Shown here: positions 54,723 through 62,267 of the stretch, one piece after another
Numbering within the stretch: the stretch's first letter is position 1
Layout: each line of letters starts with the position of its first letter
Source of the DNA: Microbacterium sp. zg-Y625
GTDB lineage: Bacteria; Actinomycetota; Actinomycetes; Actinomycetales; Microbacteriaceae
DNA: 64,000 nt
Assembly: GCF_030246925.1 (NCBI RefSeq)
Contig: NZ_CP126740.1
Coordinates: 1,240,001-1,304,000, forward strand
Direction of reading: 5' to 3'
The notes under the pieces: generated by a model
Seen by the model: only the letters and a program-made list of their open reading frames with translations
The model's database searches: none
Told to the model about the DNA's origin: nothing
Program-made: the position numbers and the translations under genes

Positions 54723-55547
54723 ATGAGTTTCTTCGAGGCCATCATCCTGGGTCTGGTCCAGGGTCTGACCGAGTTCCTGCCGGTGTCCTCCAGCGCGCAC
54801 CTGCGCATTCTGGGGGAGTTCCTCCCCGGCGCCGAGGACCCCGGCGCCGCCTTCACCGCCATCACCCAGATCGGCACCGAAGCGGCGGTGGTGGTCTTCT
54901 TCTGGCGCGACATCGTGCGGATCATCACGCAGTGGTTCCGGTCGCTGTCGGGCAAAGCGCCCCGCAACGACCCCGACGCCCGCATGGGGTGGCTCATCAT
55001 CATCGGCAGCATCCCGATCGTGGTGCTGGGGCTGCTGTTCGAGGACCAGATCGAGACGGTCTTCCGCTCGCTCTGGCTGGTGGCCATCATGCTCATCGGC
55101 TTCGGCATCCTGCTCGGCATCGCCGACGCGGTGGGCGCGAAGCGCCGCGAGCTCAACGACCTCACCGTGCCCCACGGCGTGGCCTTCGGGTTCGCGCAGG
55201 CCCTCGCTCTCGTCCCCGGCGTCTCACGGTCGGGCGGAACGATCACCATGGGGCTCTTCCTCGGCTACAAGCGGGCGGATGCCGCGCGCTACGCGTTCCT
55301 CCTGGCGATCCCCGCCGTCTTCGGCAGCGGTTTCTACCAGCTCTTCAAGAGCTGGGACGAGCAGGGACCGTTCACGCTGCCCGAGACCCTCGTGGCCACG
55401 ATCGTGGCGTTCGTGGTGGCGCTGGCGGTCATCGCCTTCTTCATGAAGTGGATCTCGAAGCGCAGCTTCCTGCCGTTCGTGATCTACCGGGTGGCGCTGG
55501 GCGCCGTGCTGCTGGTGCTGCTGTCGATGGGCGTCATCCAGCCCTGA
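54723..55547 (+). CDS. uppP: Undecaprenyl-diphosphate phosphatase (UppP/BacA)
   Basis: 274-residue membrane enzyme that recycles the lipid carrier for peptidoglycan; extra copies confer bacitracin tolerance. The two hallmark motifs are present: [15 protein letters not shown] near 14-28 and [14 protein letters not shown] near 165-178. The ATG at 54723 has GAAAGG upstream; the long open frame before it is shadow sequence inside the peptidase gene. Confidence 0.95.
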   Translation: MSFFEAIILGLVQGLTEFLPVSSSAHLRILGEFLPGAEDPGAAFTAITQIGTEAAVVVFFWRDIVRIITQWFRSLSGKAPRNDPDARMGWLIIIGSIPIVVLGLLFEDQIETVFRSLWLVAIMLIGFGILLGIADAVGAKRRELNDLTVPHGVAFGFAQALALVPGVSRSGGTITMGLFLGYKRADAARYAFLLAIPAVFGSGFYQLFKSWDEQGPFTLPETLVATIVAFVVALAVIAFFMKWISKRSFLPFVIYRVALGAVLLVLLSMGVIQP

Positions 55548-55552
55548 CCCGG

Positions 55553-55577
55553 GTCCGCCGTCGTCGCGGCGGCGGAC
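55553..55577. terminator. Hairpin between convergent uppP and PAC2 genes
   Basis: GTCCGCCG / CGGCGGAC, an eight-base perfect stem with a nine-base loop, six bases after the uppP stop. No U-run, so a moderate terminator candidate. Confidence 0.4.
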
Positions 55578-55582
55578 GCCCG

Positions 55583-56455
55583 TCAGCGCCGCGGCGGGTC
55601 GTCGCGGCCGGGCTTGGTGGGGCCCAGGCCGTCGCCGCGGCGACGCAGGTACTTCTCGAACTCCTGCGCGATGGCGTCACCGGACGCCTCGGGGGAGTCC
55701 CACGTGTCGCGGGTGCGCTCGAGCTGGCGGATGTACTCCGTCATCTCCTCGTCGTCCGCCGCGGCGGCGTCGATCGACGCCTCCCACGCGGCCGCCTCGG
55801 TGGCGAGCGTCCCGCGCGGCACCCGCGCGCCGGTGAGATCCTCGAGCTTGTCGAGCAGAGCCAGCGTCGCCTTGGGCGACGGGGTGTGCCCGGCGACGTA
55901 GTGGGGCACGCTCGCCCAGAGCGACGCCGAGGGGATGCCGGCGGCGTCGGCAGCCTGGTCGAGGACGCTCAGGATGCCGACCGGCCCCTCGTACGTCGAG
56001 CGCTCCAGGCCCAGCCGGGTGCGCAGCTCCTCATTGTGGCTGCCGGCGGCGACGGAGATGGGGCGGGTGTGCGGCACGTCCGACATCATCGACCCGAGGG
56101 AGACCATGCCCGTGATGTCCTCACGCAGCGCGACGTCGACCAGCTCCGCGGCGAACCCCTGCCAGGCCCGCGCCGGCTCCACGCCGGACAGCAGCCACAG
56201 CTGCGTGCCGCGGGCGCGACGGGTGGGGCGCCAGAGCGTGGTCTGCGGCCAGGTGAGCACGCGCTGGCCGTCGGCGTCGAACGCGATCTGCGGCCGGGTG
56301 TACTGGTAATCGAAGTACAGCTCGGGGTCGACGGAGAAGACGGGCTCGTACGAGCCCTCCTCGCGCAGCAGCGCGACAGCGGCCGATGCGGCCTCGCCGG
56401 CATCGTTCCAACCGTCGAACGCGGCCACGAGCACGCGGCGTCCCAGACCCTCCAC
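55583..56455 (-). CDS. PAC2 family protein (proteasome-assembly-chaperone fold)
   Basis: 290 residues. RRVLVAAFDGWNDAGEAAS near the N-terminus, ITGMVSLGSMMSDVPHTRP near 115 and VPHYVAGHTPSPKATLALL near 185 are characteristic. Despite the name, no chaperone role is shown in bacteria, and actinobacterial members occur whether or not a proteasome is present. GTG 56455 has AAAGGAG seven bases upstream. Convergent with uppP; divergent from the HAD gene. Confidence 0.88.
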   Translation of the reverse strand: MEGLGRRVLVAAFDGWNDAGEAASAAVALLREEGSYEPVFSVDPELYFDYQYTRPQIAFDADGQRVLTWPQTTLWRPTRRARGTQLWLLSGVEPARAWQGFAAELVDVALREDITGMVSLGSMMSDVPHTRPISVAAGSHNEELRTRLGLERSTYEGPVGILSVLDQAADAAGIPSASLWASVPHYVAGHTPSPKATLALLDKLEDLTGARVPRGTLATEAAAWEASIDAAAADDEEMTEYIRQLERTRDTWDSPEASGDAIAQEFEKYLRRRGDGLGPTKPGRDDPPRR

Positions 56456-56526
56456 GTGTCTCCTTTCGTCTCCCCAAGGATAGGCCGGGTGTCGCCCGTG
56501 CGGGCGGGCCGCGCGATGCGCGTCGG

Positions 56527-56532
56527 TACCAT
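56527..56532 (+). promoter_or_regulatory. Leaderless-type -10 for the HAD gene
   Basis: TACCAT, six bases before GTG 56539. The GGGGAG between is too close to the GTG to be a normal ribosome binding site. Confidence 0.5.
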
Positions 56533-56538
56533 GGGGAG

Positions 56539-57231
56539 GTGAAAGCCCCCTCTTCCAACGCCGCGCTGCGCGCTGTCCTGTGGGACATGGACGGCACCCT
56601 CGTCGACACCGAGCCCTACTGGATGGCGGCCGAGACCCCGCTCATCGAGAGTCACGGCGGCACCTGGTCGCACGAGCAGGCGCTGGGGCTGGTGGGCCTG
56701 GGGCTCCACGATTCCGCCCGCATCCTGCAGGAGGCGGGGGTGCGCATGCACGAGGATGCCATCGTCGACCACCTCACCGATGAGGTGATGCGGCAGCTGC
56801 GGGAACTCGGGAACCCCTTCCGTCCGGGCGCCCAGGAGCTGCTGGCGAGCCTGCGGGACGCCGGGGTCAAGACGGGGCTGGTGACGATGTCCATGCGGCG
56901 CATGGCCGACACCGTCGTCTCGCAGATCCCGTTCGAGGCCTTCGACGTGATCATCGCCGGTGACGACGCGATCCGCCCCAAGCCCTTTCCCGACCCCTAC
57001 CTGCAGGCCTGCGAGATCCTCGGGGTGACGCCTGCCGAGGTCGTCGCCATCGAGGATTCCCCCAACGGTCTGCGCTCGGCCATCGCCTCGGGTGCGGCGA
57101 CGATCGGCGTGCCTCTGATGGTTTCGCTGACGGGCGTCGGCGCGCACGCGCTGTGGCCGACCCTCGAGGGCCGCACCGCCGCGGACGTCGCCGAGTTCCA
57201 TGCCCACCACCGCGCGAAGGAGTCCCGATGA
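56539..57231 (+). CDS. HAD-superfamily phosphatase / beta-phosphoglucomutase-like
   Basis: 230 residues. Motif I DMDGTLVDTEPYW near 16-28, GLVTMSMRRM (motif II) near 116, RPKPFPDPY (Lys) near 150 and EDSPNGLRSA (motif IV) near 174. The cap domain is of the small alpha-helical type. The substrate is a small phosphorylated metabolite not identifiable from sequence. The stop overlaps trmI (ATGA), linking it in transcription with the tRNA methyltransferase. Confidence 0.88.
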   Translation: MKAPSSNAALRAVLWDMDGTLVDTEPYWMAAETPLIESHGGTWSHEQALGLVGLGLHDSARILQEAGVRMHEDAIVDHLTDEVMRQLRELGNPFRPGAQELLASLRDAGVKTGLVTMSMRRMADTVVSQIPFEAFDVIIAGDDAIRPKPFPDPYLQACEILGVTPAEVVAIEDSPNGLRSAIASGAATIGVPLMVSLTGVGAHALWPTLEGRTAADVAEFHAHHRAKESR

Positions 57232-58247
57232 CCGCGGACCTCACCCGGCCCAGCGGGCCGTTCCGTTACGGCGACCGCGTGCAGCTGACCGGACCCAAGG
57301 GCCGCCTGCACACCATCACGCTGCGGGAGCGCGGCGAGCTGCACACCCATCACGGGGTGCTGCGCCACGAGGCGCTCGTGGGTCTTCCCGACGGGTCGGT
57401 CGTGACCAACAGCGGCGGGCACGAGTACCTGGCGCTGCGCCCCCTGCTGCGGGATTTCGTCATGTCGATGCCGCGCGGAGCGGCCATCGTCTACCCGAAG
57501 GATGCCGCGCAGATCCTGGCCCAGGCCGACATCTTCCCCGGCGCGACGGTGGTGGAAGCCGGCGTCGGCTCCGGCGCCCTGTCGCTGTGGCTGTTGCGCG
57601 CCATCGGTCCCGCCGGGCGCCTGGTGTCGTTCGAGCGCCGCGAGGAGTTCGCCGAGGTGGCCCGTGCGAACGTCGAGACGTTCCTGGGCGGCACGCCGGA
57701 GACCTGGGACGTGGTCGTGGGCGACCTCGTCGAATCCCTGCCGGATGCCGTAGGACCGGCATCCGTCGACCGCGTCGTGCTCGACATGCTTGCGCCGTGG
57801 GAGTGCATCGACGCAGTGGCTGAGGCCCTCACGCCCGGTGGCGTGGTGCTCTGCTATGTCGCCACCGCGACGCAGCTGAGCCGTGTGGCCGAGTACATCC
57901 GCGGCACCGGGCTGTACACCGACCCCGAGGCCAGCGAGACCATGGTGCGCGGTTGGCACGTGGAAGGGCTGGCCGTGCGGCCCGACCACCGCATGGTGGC
58001 CCACACCGGGTTCCTCCTCACCGCCCGTCGCCTCGCGCCCGGCGCGGTGCCTCCCGACGTGCGCAAGCGCGCGCTGAAGAAGCCGAGCTACGCCGACGAG
58101 GACGTGGAGCTGTGGACTCCCGGCGCCGTGGGCGACCGACAGATCACCGACAAGAACCTGCGCAAGCGCGTGCGCGAAGCCCAGCGGGCAGCGGATGGCG
58201 CGCGGATCGCAGCGGGGGCGGCGGAGCCCGACTCCGCCACCGATTAG
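57228..58247 (+). CDS. trmI: tRNA (adenine-58-N1)-methyltransferase TrmI
   Basis: 339 residues. Makes m1A58 in the T-loop of tRNA. SAM motif VEAGVGSGALSLWLLRAIG near 107-125, and LDMLAPWE near 182 for the catalytic region. The C-terminal 80 residues are a basic extension. GGAG lies eight bases before ATG 57228. In mycobacteria this gene stands next to the Pup-proteasome cluster; here it is followed instead by an FKBP lipoprotein gene. Confidence 0.93.
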   Translation: MTADLTRPSGPFRYGDRVQLTGPKGRLHTITLRERGELHTHHGVLRHEALVGLPDGSVVTNSGGHEYLALRPLLRDFVMSMPRGAAIVYPKDAAQILAQADIFPGATVVEAGVGSGALSLWLLRAIGPAGRLVSFERREEFAEVARANVETFLGGTPETWDVVVGDLVESLPDAVGPASVDRVVLDMLAPWECIDAVAEALTPGGVVLCYVATATQLSRVAEYIRGTGLYTDPEASETMVRGWHVEGLAVRPDHRMVAHTGFLLTARRLAPGAVPPDVRKRALKKPSYADEDVELWTPGAVGDRQITDKNLRKRVREAQRAADGARIAAGAAEPDSATD

Positions 58248-58250
58248 GCT
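58245..58250 (+). promoter_or_regulatory. Leaderless-type -10 for the FKBP gene
   Basis: TAGGCT overlapping the trmI stop (TAG), six bases before GTG 58257; another case of a stop codon doubling as part of a promoter hexamer. Confidence 0.6.
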
Positions 58251-58256
58251 GTACCG

Positions 58257-59189
58257 GTGCGCAGGATTCCCGCCATCACCGCCGTCATCGGCCTGTCCGC
58301 CCTCGCTCTGGTCGGATGCTCGTCCGCCGAGCCCGCCGCGTCGTGCACGCGCGATGGGGGTGACGCACAGGTGCTCGACCTGATCACGATGTCGGGCGAC
58401 ACCATCGGGGTGTCGGCCCCCGTCCACGTGGACGAGACCGTGTACCGCGACATCACCGTGGGCGACGGCCCTGTCGTCGCCTCCGACGCACAGGAAGTCG
58501 CGTTCGACGTGACGATCGTCAACGGCAGCACGGGTGACCTGCTGCTGCAGTCGGGTACCCAGGTCGTGCCGGTGTCGCAGTGGGCAGAGGCCTACGAGGG
58601 CATCGCCAAGATGCTGGACTGCGCCACCGAGGGATCCCTCATCGTCGGGGCGGTCGCGCCGAACGACATGCTGCCCGAAGCGGCGGCGAGCCTGGGTCTG
58701 ACCGAGGATGACACCGCGGTCTTCGTCCTCGATCTGCAGAAGGTCTACCCCGACCGGGCAGACGGCGACGACCAGTACAACGCGCGCCGGGGCATGCCCA
58801 CGGTCGTGCTGGCGCCCGACGGCACCCCCGGCATCATCGTGCCCGACGCGGAGGCACCCGACGAACTCGTCGTCGAGGTGCTGAAGGAGGGCGACGGCGA
58901 GGTCGTCACCGGCGACCTTCCCGTCCGCGTGAAGTACACCGGCGTCACCTGGGACGACGGAGAGGTCTTCGACTCCACGTGGGAGGCCGGGGCCTCGGCC
59001 GTGCTGTCGCTGGATCAGGTGGTGCCCGGTTTCGCCGAGGCGCTGCAGGGTCAGACGGTCGGTTCGCAGATCCTCGCCGTCATCCCCTCCGACCTGGCGT
59101 ACGGCGACGCGGGACAGGGGCCGGTTCCCCCCGGTGCGACGCTCGTGTTCGTGATCGACATCCTCGGTCTCGACGAGGCGGCGGAGTAG
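58257..59189 (+). CDS. FKBP-type peptidyl-prolyl isomerase, lipoprotein
   Basis: 310 residues. Signal with lipobox LVGC (Cys at 21), so anchored outside the membrane. A first domain of about 130 residues resembles a degenerate FKBP-like repeat. The C-terminal domain is a full FKBP: VRVKYTGVTWDDGEVFDSTWE, VVPGFAEALQGQTVGSQILAVIP and GPVPPGATLVFVIDILG. It probably folds secreted proteins. Lies between trmI and pafB, as FKBP genes often do in actinobacteria. Confidence 0.93.
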   Translation: MRRIPAITAVIGLSALALVGCSSAEPAASCTRDGGDAQVLDLITMSGDTIGVSAPVHVDETVYRDITVGDGPVVASDAQEVAFDVTIVNGSTGDLLLQSGTQVVPVSQWAEAYEGIAKMLDCATEGSLIVGAVAPNDMLPEAAASLGLTEDDTAVFVLDLQKVYPDRADGDDQYNARRGMPTVVLAPDGTPGIIVPDAEAPDELVVEVLKEGDGEVVTGDLPVRVKYTGVTWDDGEVFDSTWEAGASAVLSLDQVVPGFAEALQGQTVGSQILAVIPSDLAYGDAGQGPVPPGATLVFVIDILGLDEAAE

Positions 59190-59195
59190 CCCGAG

Positions 59196-60200
59196 GTGGC
59201 CGCAGCGACGAGCCGCAGCGCACCGGAGGAACGTCTGGTGAACCTGCTCGTCGCGCTCATGGCGACCGACCAGGGGCTGACCAAGGACACCATCCTCTCC
59301 TCGGTGGCGGGCTATCGGGAGCAGGCGCAGTCGGGAGCGTCGAAGGACGCCCTCGAGAAGATGTTCGAGCGCGACAAGGAGAGCCTGCGCGGCCTCGGAG
59401 TGCCGATCGAGACCATCGGCGACTATGCCGATCCCGACGACCTGCGCGAGGCCCGGTACCGCGTGCCGAATGACGAGTACGCCCTGCCGGAGGACATCTC
59501 GTTCACGCCTGCGGAGCTCGCCGTGCTCGCGGTCGCCGGCGGCGTCTGGAGCGAGAGCTCGTTGTCGGCCGAGGCGCGCAGTGGGCTGCGCAAGATCCGC
59601 GCGCTCGGCAACGAGGTCGACGAGCCCATCATCGGCTTCTCACCCCGCCTGAGTGTGCGGACGCCCGCGTTCGCGCCGCTGCAGAAGGCGATGGAGCAGG
59701 CCCGCGTGGTGTCGTTCCCCTACCTCAAGCCGGGGGAGGAGCGGCCCCGCTCACGTCGCATCCGCCCGCTCGCGCTCGTCGACTACGAGGCGCGCTGGCA
59801 CGTCTTCGGCTTCGACCTCGACCAGCAGGCCGAGCGCACGTTCCTGCTGTCGCGCATCGTCGGCGACGTCGCGATCACCCGTGAGACCTTCGATCCGTCG
59901 TTGCGCGACGGTGCGGGGGAGCGGGCAGTGCGCGGACTCGACGACGTCGCCGCCCGTCAGCGGGCGCTGCTGGAGGTGCATCCCGGCACCGAGGCGTCGC
60001 TGCGGCTGCGCCGCCGCGCAGAGCCTGCCGGCCAGGGCATGCTGGTGCCCTACGTCGACGTGCACGTGCTGGCCGACGAGCTGGCCTCATACGGTCCCGA
60101 GGTGCGGGTGGTGGAGCCGGCGACGCTGCGCGACGAGGTGATCCGGCGGCTGCAGGCGACCCTGGCCCTGCACTCCGACGGCGCGGAGGACGCGACATGA
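59196..60200 (+). CDS. pafB: WYL-domain transcriptional regulator PafB
   Basis: 334 residues. N-terminal helix-turn-helix (RLVNLLVALMATDQGLTKDTILSSVAGY) and a WYL domain (RRIRPLALVDYEARWHVFGFDLD). With PafC it forms a dimer that activates DNA-damage genes through single-stranded DNA-responsive WYL domains in mycobacteria. GTG 59196 is used. It overlaps pafC by four bases. The pafA and pup genes that neighbour it elsewhere are absent here. Confidence 0.9.
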   Translation: MAAATSRSAPEERLVNLLVALMATDQGLTKDTILSSVAGYREQAQSGASKDALEKMFERDKESLRGLGVPIETIGDYADPDDLREARYRVPNDEYALPEDISFTPAELAVLAVAGGVWSESSLSAEARSGLRKIRALGNEVDEPIIGFSPRLSVRTPAFAPLQKAMEQARVVSFPYLKPGEERPRSRRIRPLALVDYEARWHVFGFDLDQQAERTFLLSRIVGDVAITRETFDPSLRDGAGERAVRGLDDVAARQRALLEVHPGTEASLRLRRRAEPAGQGMLVPYVDVHVLADELASYGPEVRVVEPATLRDEVIRRLQATLALHSDGAEDAT

Positions 60201-61156
60201 GCGCGCGGCCGCTGCACGCCACGGAACGGGCTGCGCTGCTGCTGCAGCTCGTGCCGTATCTGCTCGGCAAGGGCGAGGTGTCGGTGGCGGAGGCTGCCGA
60301 CGAGTTCGAGGTCACGCCCGACCAGATGCGCGAGATGGTGCAGAAGCTGACCGTCATCGGCCGGCCCGGTGAGGGCGGCTTCTGGCAGCTGCCCAACGAC
60401 CTGTTCGACATCGACTGGGATCTGCTGGACGAGCGCGATCTCATCGTCATCACCAACTCGGTCGGTCTGGAGCGTGCTCCTCGGCTGACCGCGCGGGAAG
60501 CCGCGGCGCTGCTGGCAGGACTGCAGCTGGCAGCGACCCTTCCCGGGGTGGGGGACAGCGGCACGGTGCAGAACCTCATCGTCAAGCTCGCCCGGGGTGC
60601 CGCCAGCGCACCCGCCGAGGTGATCGTCGCCCCCGGGCCCGTCGATGACGTGCGGGTGACGGTCGCCGAGGCGCTGCGCCGGGGTGTCGCGGTGTCCTTC
60701 ACCTACCAGGCGCCGGATGCCGCGCCCACCACGCGCACGGTGGACCCGGCCAAGGTGCACATCGCGGACGGCCAGTGGTACCTGCAGGGGTGGTGCCACA
60801 TGCGACAGGGCATGCGCACGTTCCACCTGGAGCGCGTCAGCGAGGTAGCGCTCACCGAGATCCCGGTCAGTCACAGCGGCGAGCCCGTGCCGCAGCTGTT
60901 CGAACCGGGTGCCGGCGACGTCCTCGCGCGGGTGCGGTACCCGCGACAGATCGCGCCGCTGCTGGGCGAGTACCTCAGCGGTGCGCAGATCGCCGCGGCC
61001 GGTGAGCTGGCGACGGCCACCATGCGGGTCGCCGATGAGCAGAGCCTCAAGCGCGTCGCCACGCGTCTCGGCGGTGACGTTGAGGTGCTCGCGCCCGTGG
61101 GTGCACGCAGAGCGGCGGCTGCGTGGGCTGCCGCGGGTCTGGCCCAATATCGATGA
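60197..61156 (+). CDS. pafC: WYL-domain transcriptional regulator PafC
   Basis: 319 residues. N-terminal helix-turn-helix (LVPYLLGKGEVSVAEAADEFEVTPDQM) and a WYL domain (VDPAKVHIADGQWYLQGWCHMRQGMRTFHLERVSEV). Partner of PafB; the start overlaps the pafB stop (ATGA). Together they likely control a LexA-independent DNA-damage response. Upstream of tatA in the usual actinobacterial order. Confidence 0.9.
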   Translation: MSARPLHATERAALLLQLVPYLLGKGEVSVAEAADEFEVTPDQMREMVQKLTVIGRPGEGGFWQLPNDLFDIDWDLLDERDLIVITNSVGLERAPRLTAREAAALLAGLQLAATLPGVGDSGTVQNLIVKLARGAASAPAEVIVAPGPVDDVRVTVAEALRRGVAVSFTYQAPDAAPTTRTVDPAKVHIADGQWYLQGWCHMRQGMRTFHLERVSEVALTEIPVSHSGEPVPQLFEPGAGDVLARVRYPRQIAPLLGEYLSGAQIAAAGELATATMRVADEQSLKRVATRLGGDVEVLAPVGARRAAAAWAAAGLAQYR

Positions 61157-61164
61157 GCGCCGTT

Positions 61165-61170
61165 TAGACT
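61165..61170 (+). promoter_or_regulatory. Possible -10 for tatA, with palindrome in the leader
   Basis: TAGACT nine bases after the pafC stop. A perfect 12-base palindrome, GCGGTCGACCGC (61174-61185), lies next to the expected start site, followed by AAAGGACT before the tatA ATG. Confidence 0.45.
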
Positions 61171-61203
61171 GAGGCGGTCGACCGCTTCGACGAAAGGACT
61201 CTC

Positions 61204-61446
61204 ATGGGTATTCACGGCTGGCAGTGGCTGCTGATTCTGGCAATCATCCTGCTGCTGTTCGGCGCAGCGAAGCTTCCTGCGCTCGCGAAGAGCATGGGGC
61301 AGTCCGCACGCGTGTTCAAGACCGAGATGAAGGCGATGAAGGAGGACGACCAAGCACCGGTCTCTTCCGGGGCCACCGCGCCCACGGTCGACCCCGCCTC
61401 GACGCTGGACGCCGACAAGCGCACTGATCCGCCCTCTTCGCGCTGA
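61204..61446 (+). CDS. tatA: Twin-arginine translocase subunit TatA
   Basis: 80 residues. One N-terminal membrane helix (LLILAIILLLFG), the hinge FGAAKLPALAKSMGQ, then an amphipathic helix and a disordered Ser/Asp-rich tail, as normal. AAAGGA seven bases upstream of ATG 61204. Forms the protein-conducting pore for folded proteins with TatC. TatB is not adjacent; actinobacterial tatB is usually elsewhere. Confidence 0.96.
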   Translation: MGIHGWQWLLILAIILLLFGAAKLPALAKSMGQSARVFKTEMKAMKEDDQAPVSSGATAPTVDPASTLDADKRTDPPSSR

Positions 61447-61454
61447 GCGTGGTC

Positions 61455-62267
61455 ATGACCCGGCCGTCGAGGGTCGAACGGGACGACTCTCGGCGTGAGA
61501 AGCGGATGTCGCTGGCCGATCATCTGATCGAGCTGAAGCGTCGCCTGATGATCGGTGCTGCCGCGGTGGTGGTGGCGATGATCGCCGCGTTCTTCATCAC
61601 CGAGCCGGTGATGCACCTCATCACGGAGCCGATCCGCATGCTCGCAGCGGAGCGGGGGGAGCAGGCCGCGGTCGAGCTGATGTACACGAGCGTCACCGGG
61701 GCGTTCGACCTGCGCATGCGCATGGCCTTCGCCATCGGCTTCCTGCTGTCGGCCCCGATCTGGATCTGGCAGATATGGGCCTACATCATGCCGGCCATGA
61801 CCAAGCGTGAGAAGCGCTACACCGTCGGGTTCATCGCCGCGGCCGTGCCGTTGTTCTTCGCCGGCTGTGCGACGGGCCTTCTCGTCATGCCGAACATCGT
61901 CAAGCTCATGGCCGAGTTCCTCACCACGGGGGCCTCGGCGATGTACGACGCCAACTACTACTACGACTTCGTGTTCAAGCTGATGCTGTTCGTCGGGGTG
62001 GCCTACATCGTGCCGGTCTTCCTCATCGCCCTGAACTTCGCCGGGGTGCTCACCGGCAAGGCGATCCTGTCGTCGTGGCGGGTCGCGGTGCTCATCAGCG
62101 TGATCTTCGCCTGCATCGCGACCCCTCCTGCGGACGTCGCCACGACGTTCCTGATCACCGGCATCCTCCTGGTGCTCTACTTCGCCGCAGCGGGCCTGGC
62201 GATGCTGCTGGACCACCGCCGCGCGAAGCGCGCCGCTGCGCTCTCGCCGTCGGGACTCACGCTGTGA
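61455..62267 (+). CDS. tatC: Twin-arginine translocase subunit TatC
   Basis: 270-residue membrane protein with six hydrophobic helices; it recognises the twin-arginine signal. SLADHLIELKRRL near 18-30, FDLRMRMAFAIGFLLSAPIWIWQIWAYIMPAMT near 93-125 and ATPPADVATTF near 217 are diagnostic. GTG 61449 is an alternative start two codons earlier. Its TGA overlaps the helY start. Part of the tatA-tatC-helY run. Confidence 0.96.
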   Translation: MTRPSRVERDDSRREKRMSLADHLIELKRRLMIGAAAVVVAMIAAFFITEPVMHLITEPIRMLAAERGEQAAVELMYTSVTGAFDLRMRMAFAIGFLLSAPIWIWQIWAYIMPAMTKREKRYTVGFIAAAVPLFFAGCATGLLVMPNIVKLMAEFLTTGASAMYDANYYYDFVFKLMLFVGVAYIVPVFLIALNFAGVLTGKAILSSWRVAVLISVIFACIATPPADVATTFLITGILLVLYFAAAGLAMLLDHRRAKRAAALSPSGLTL

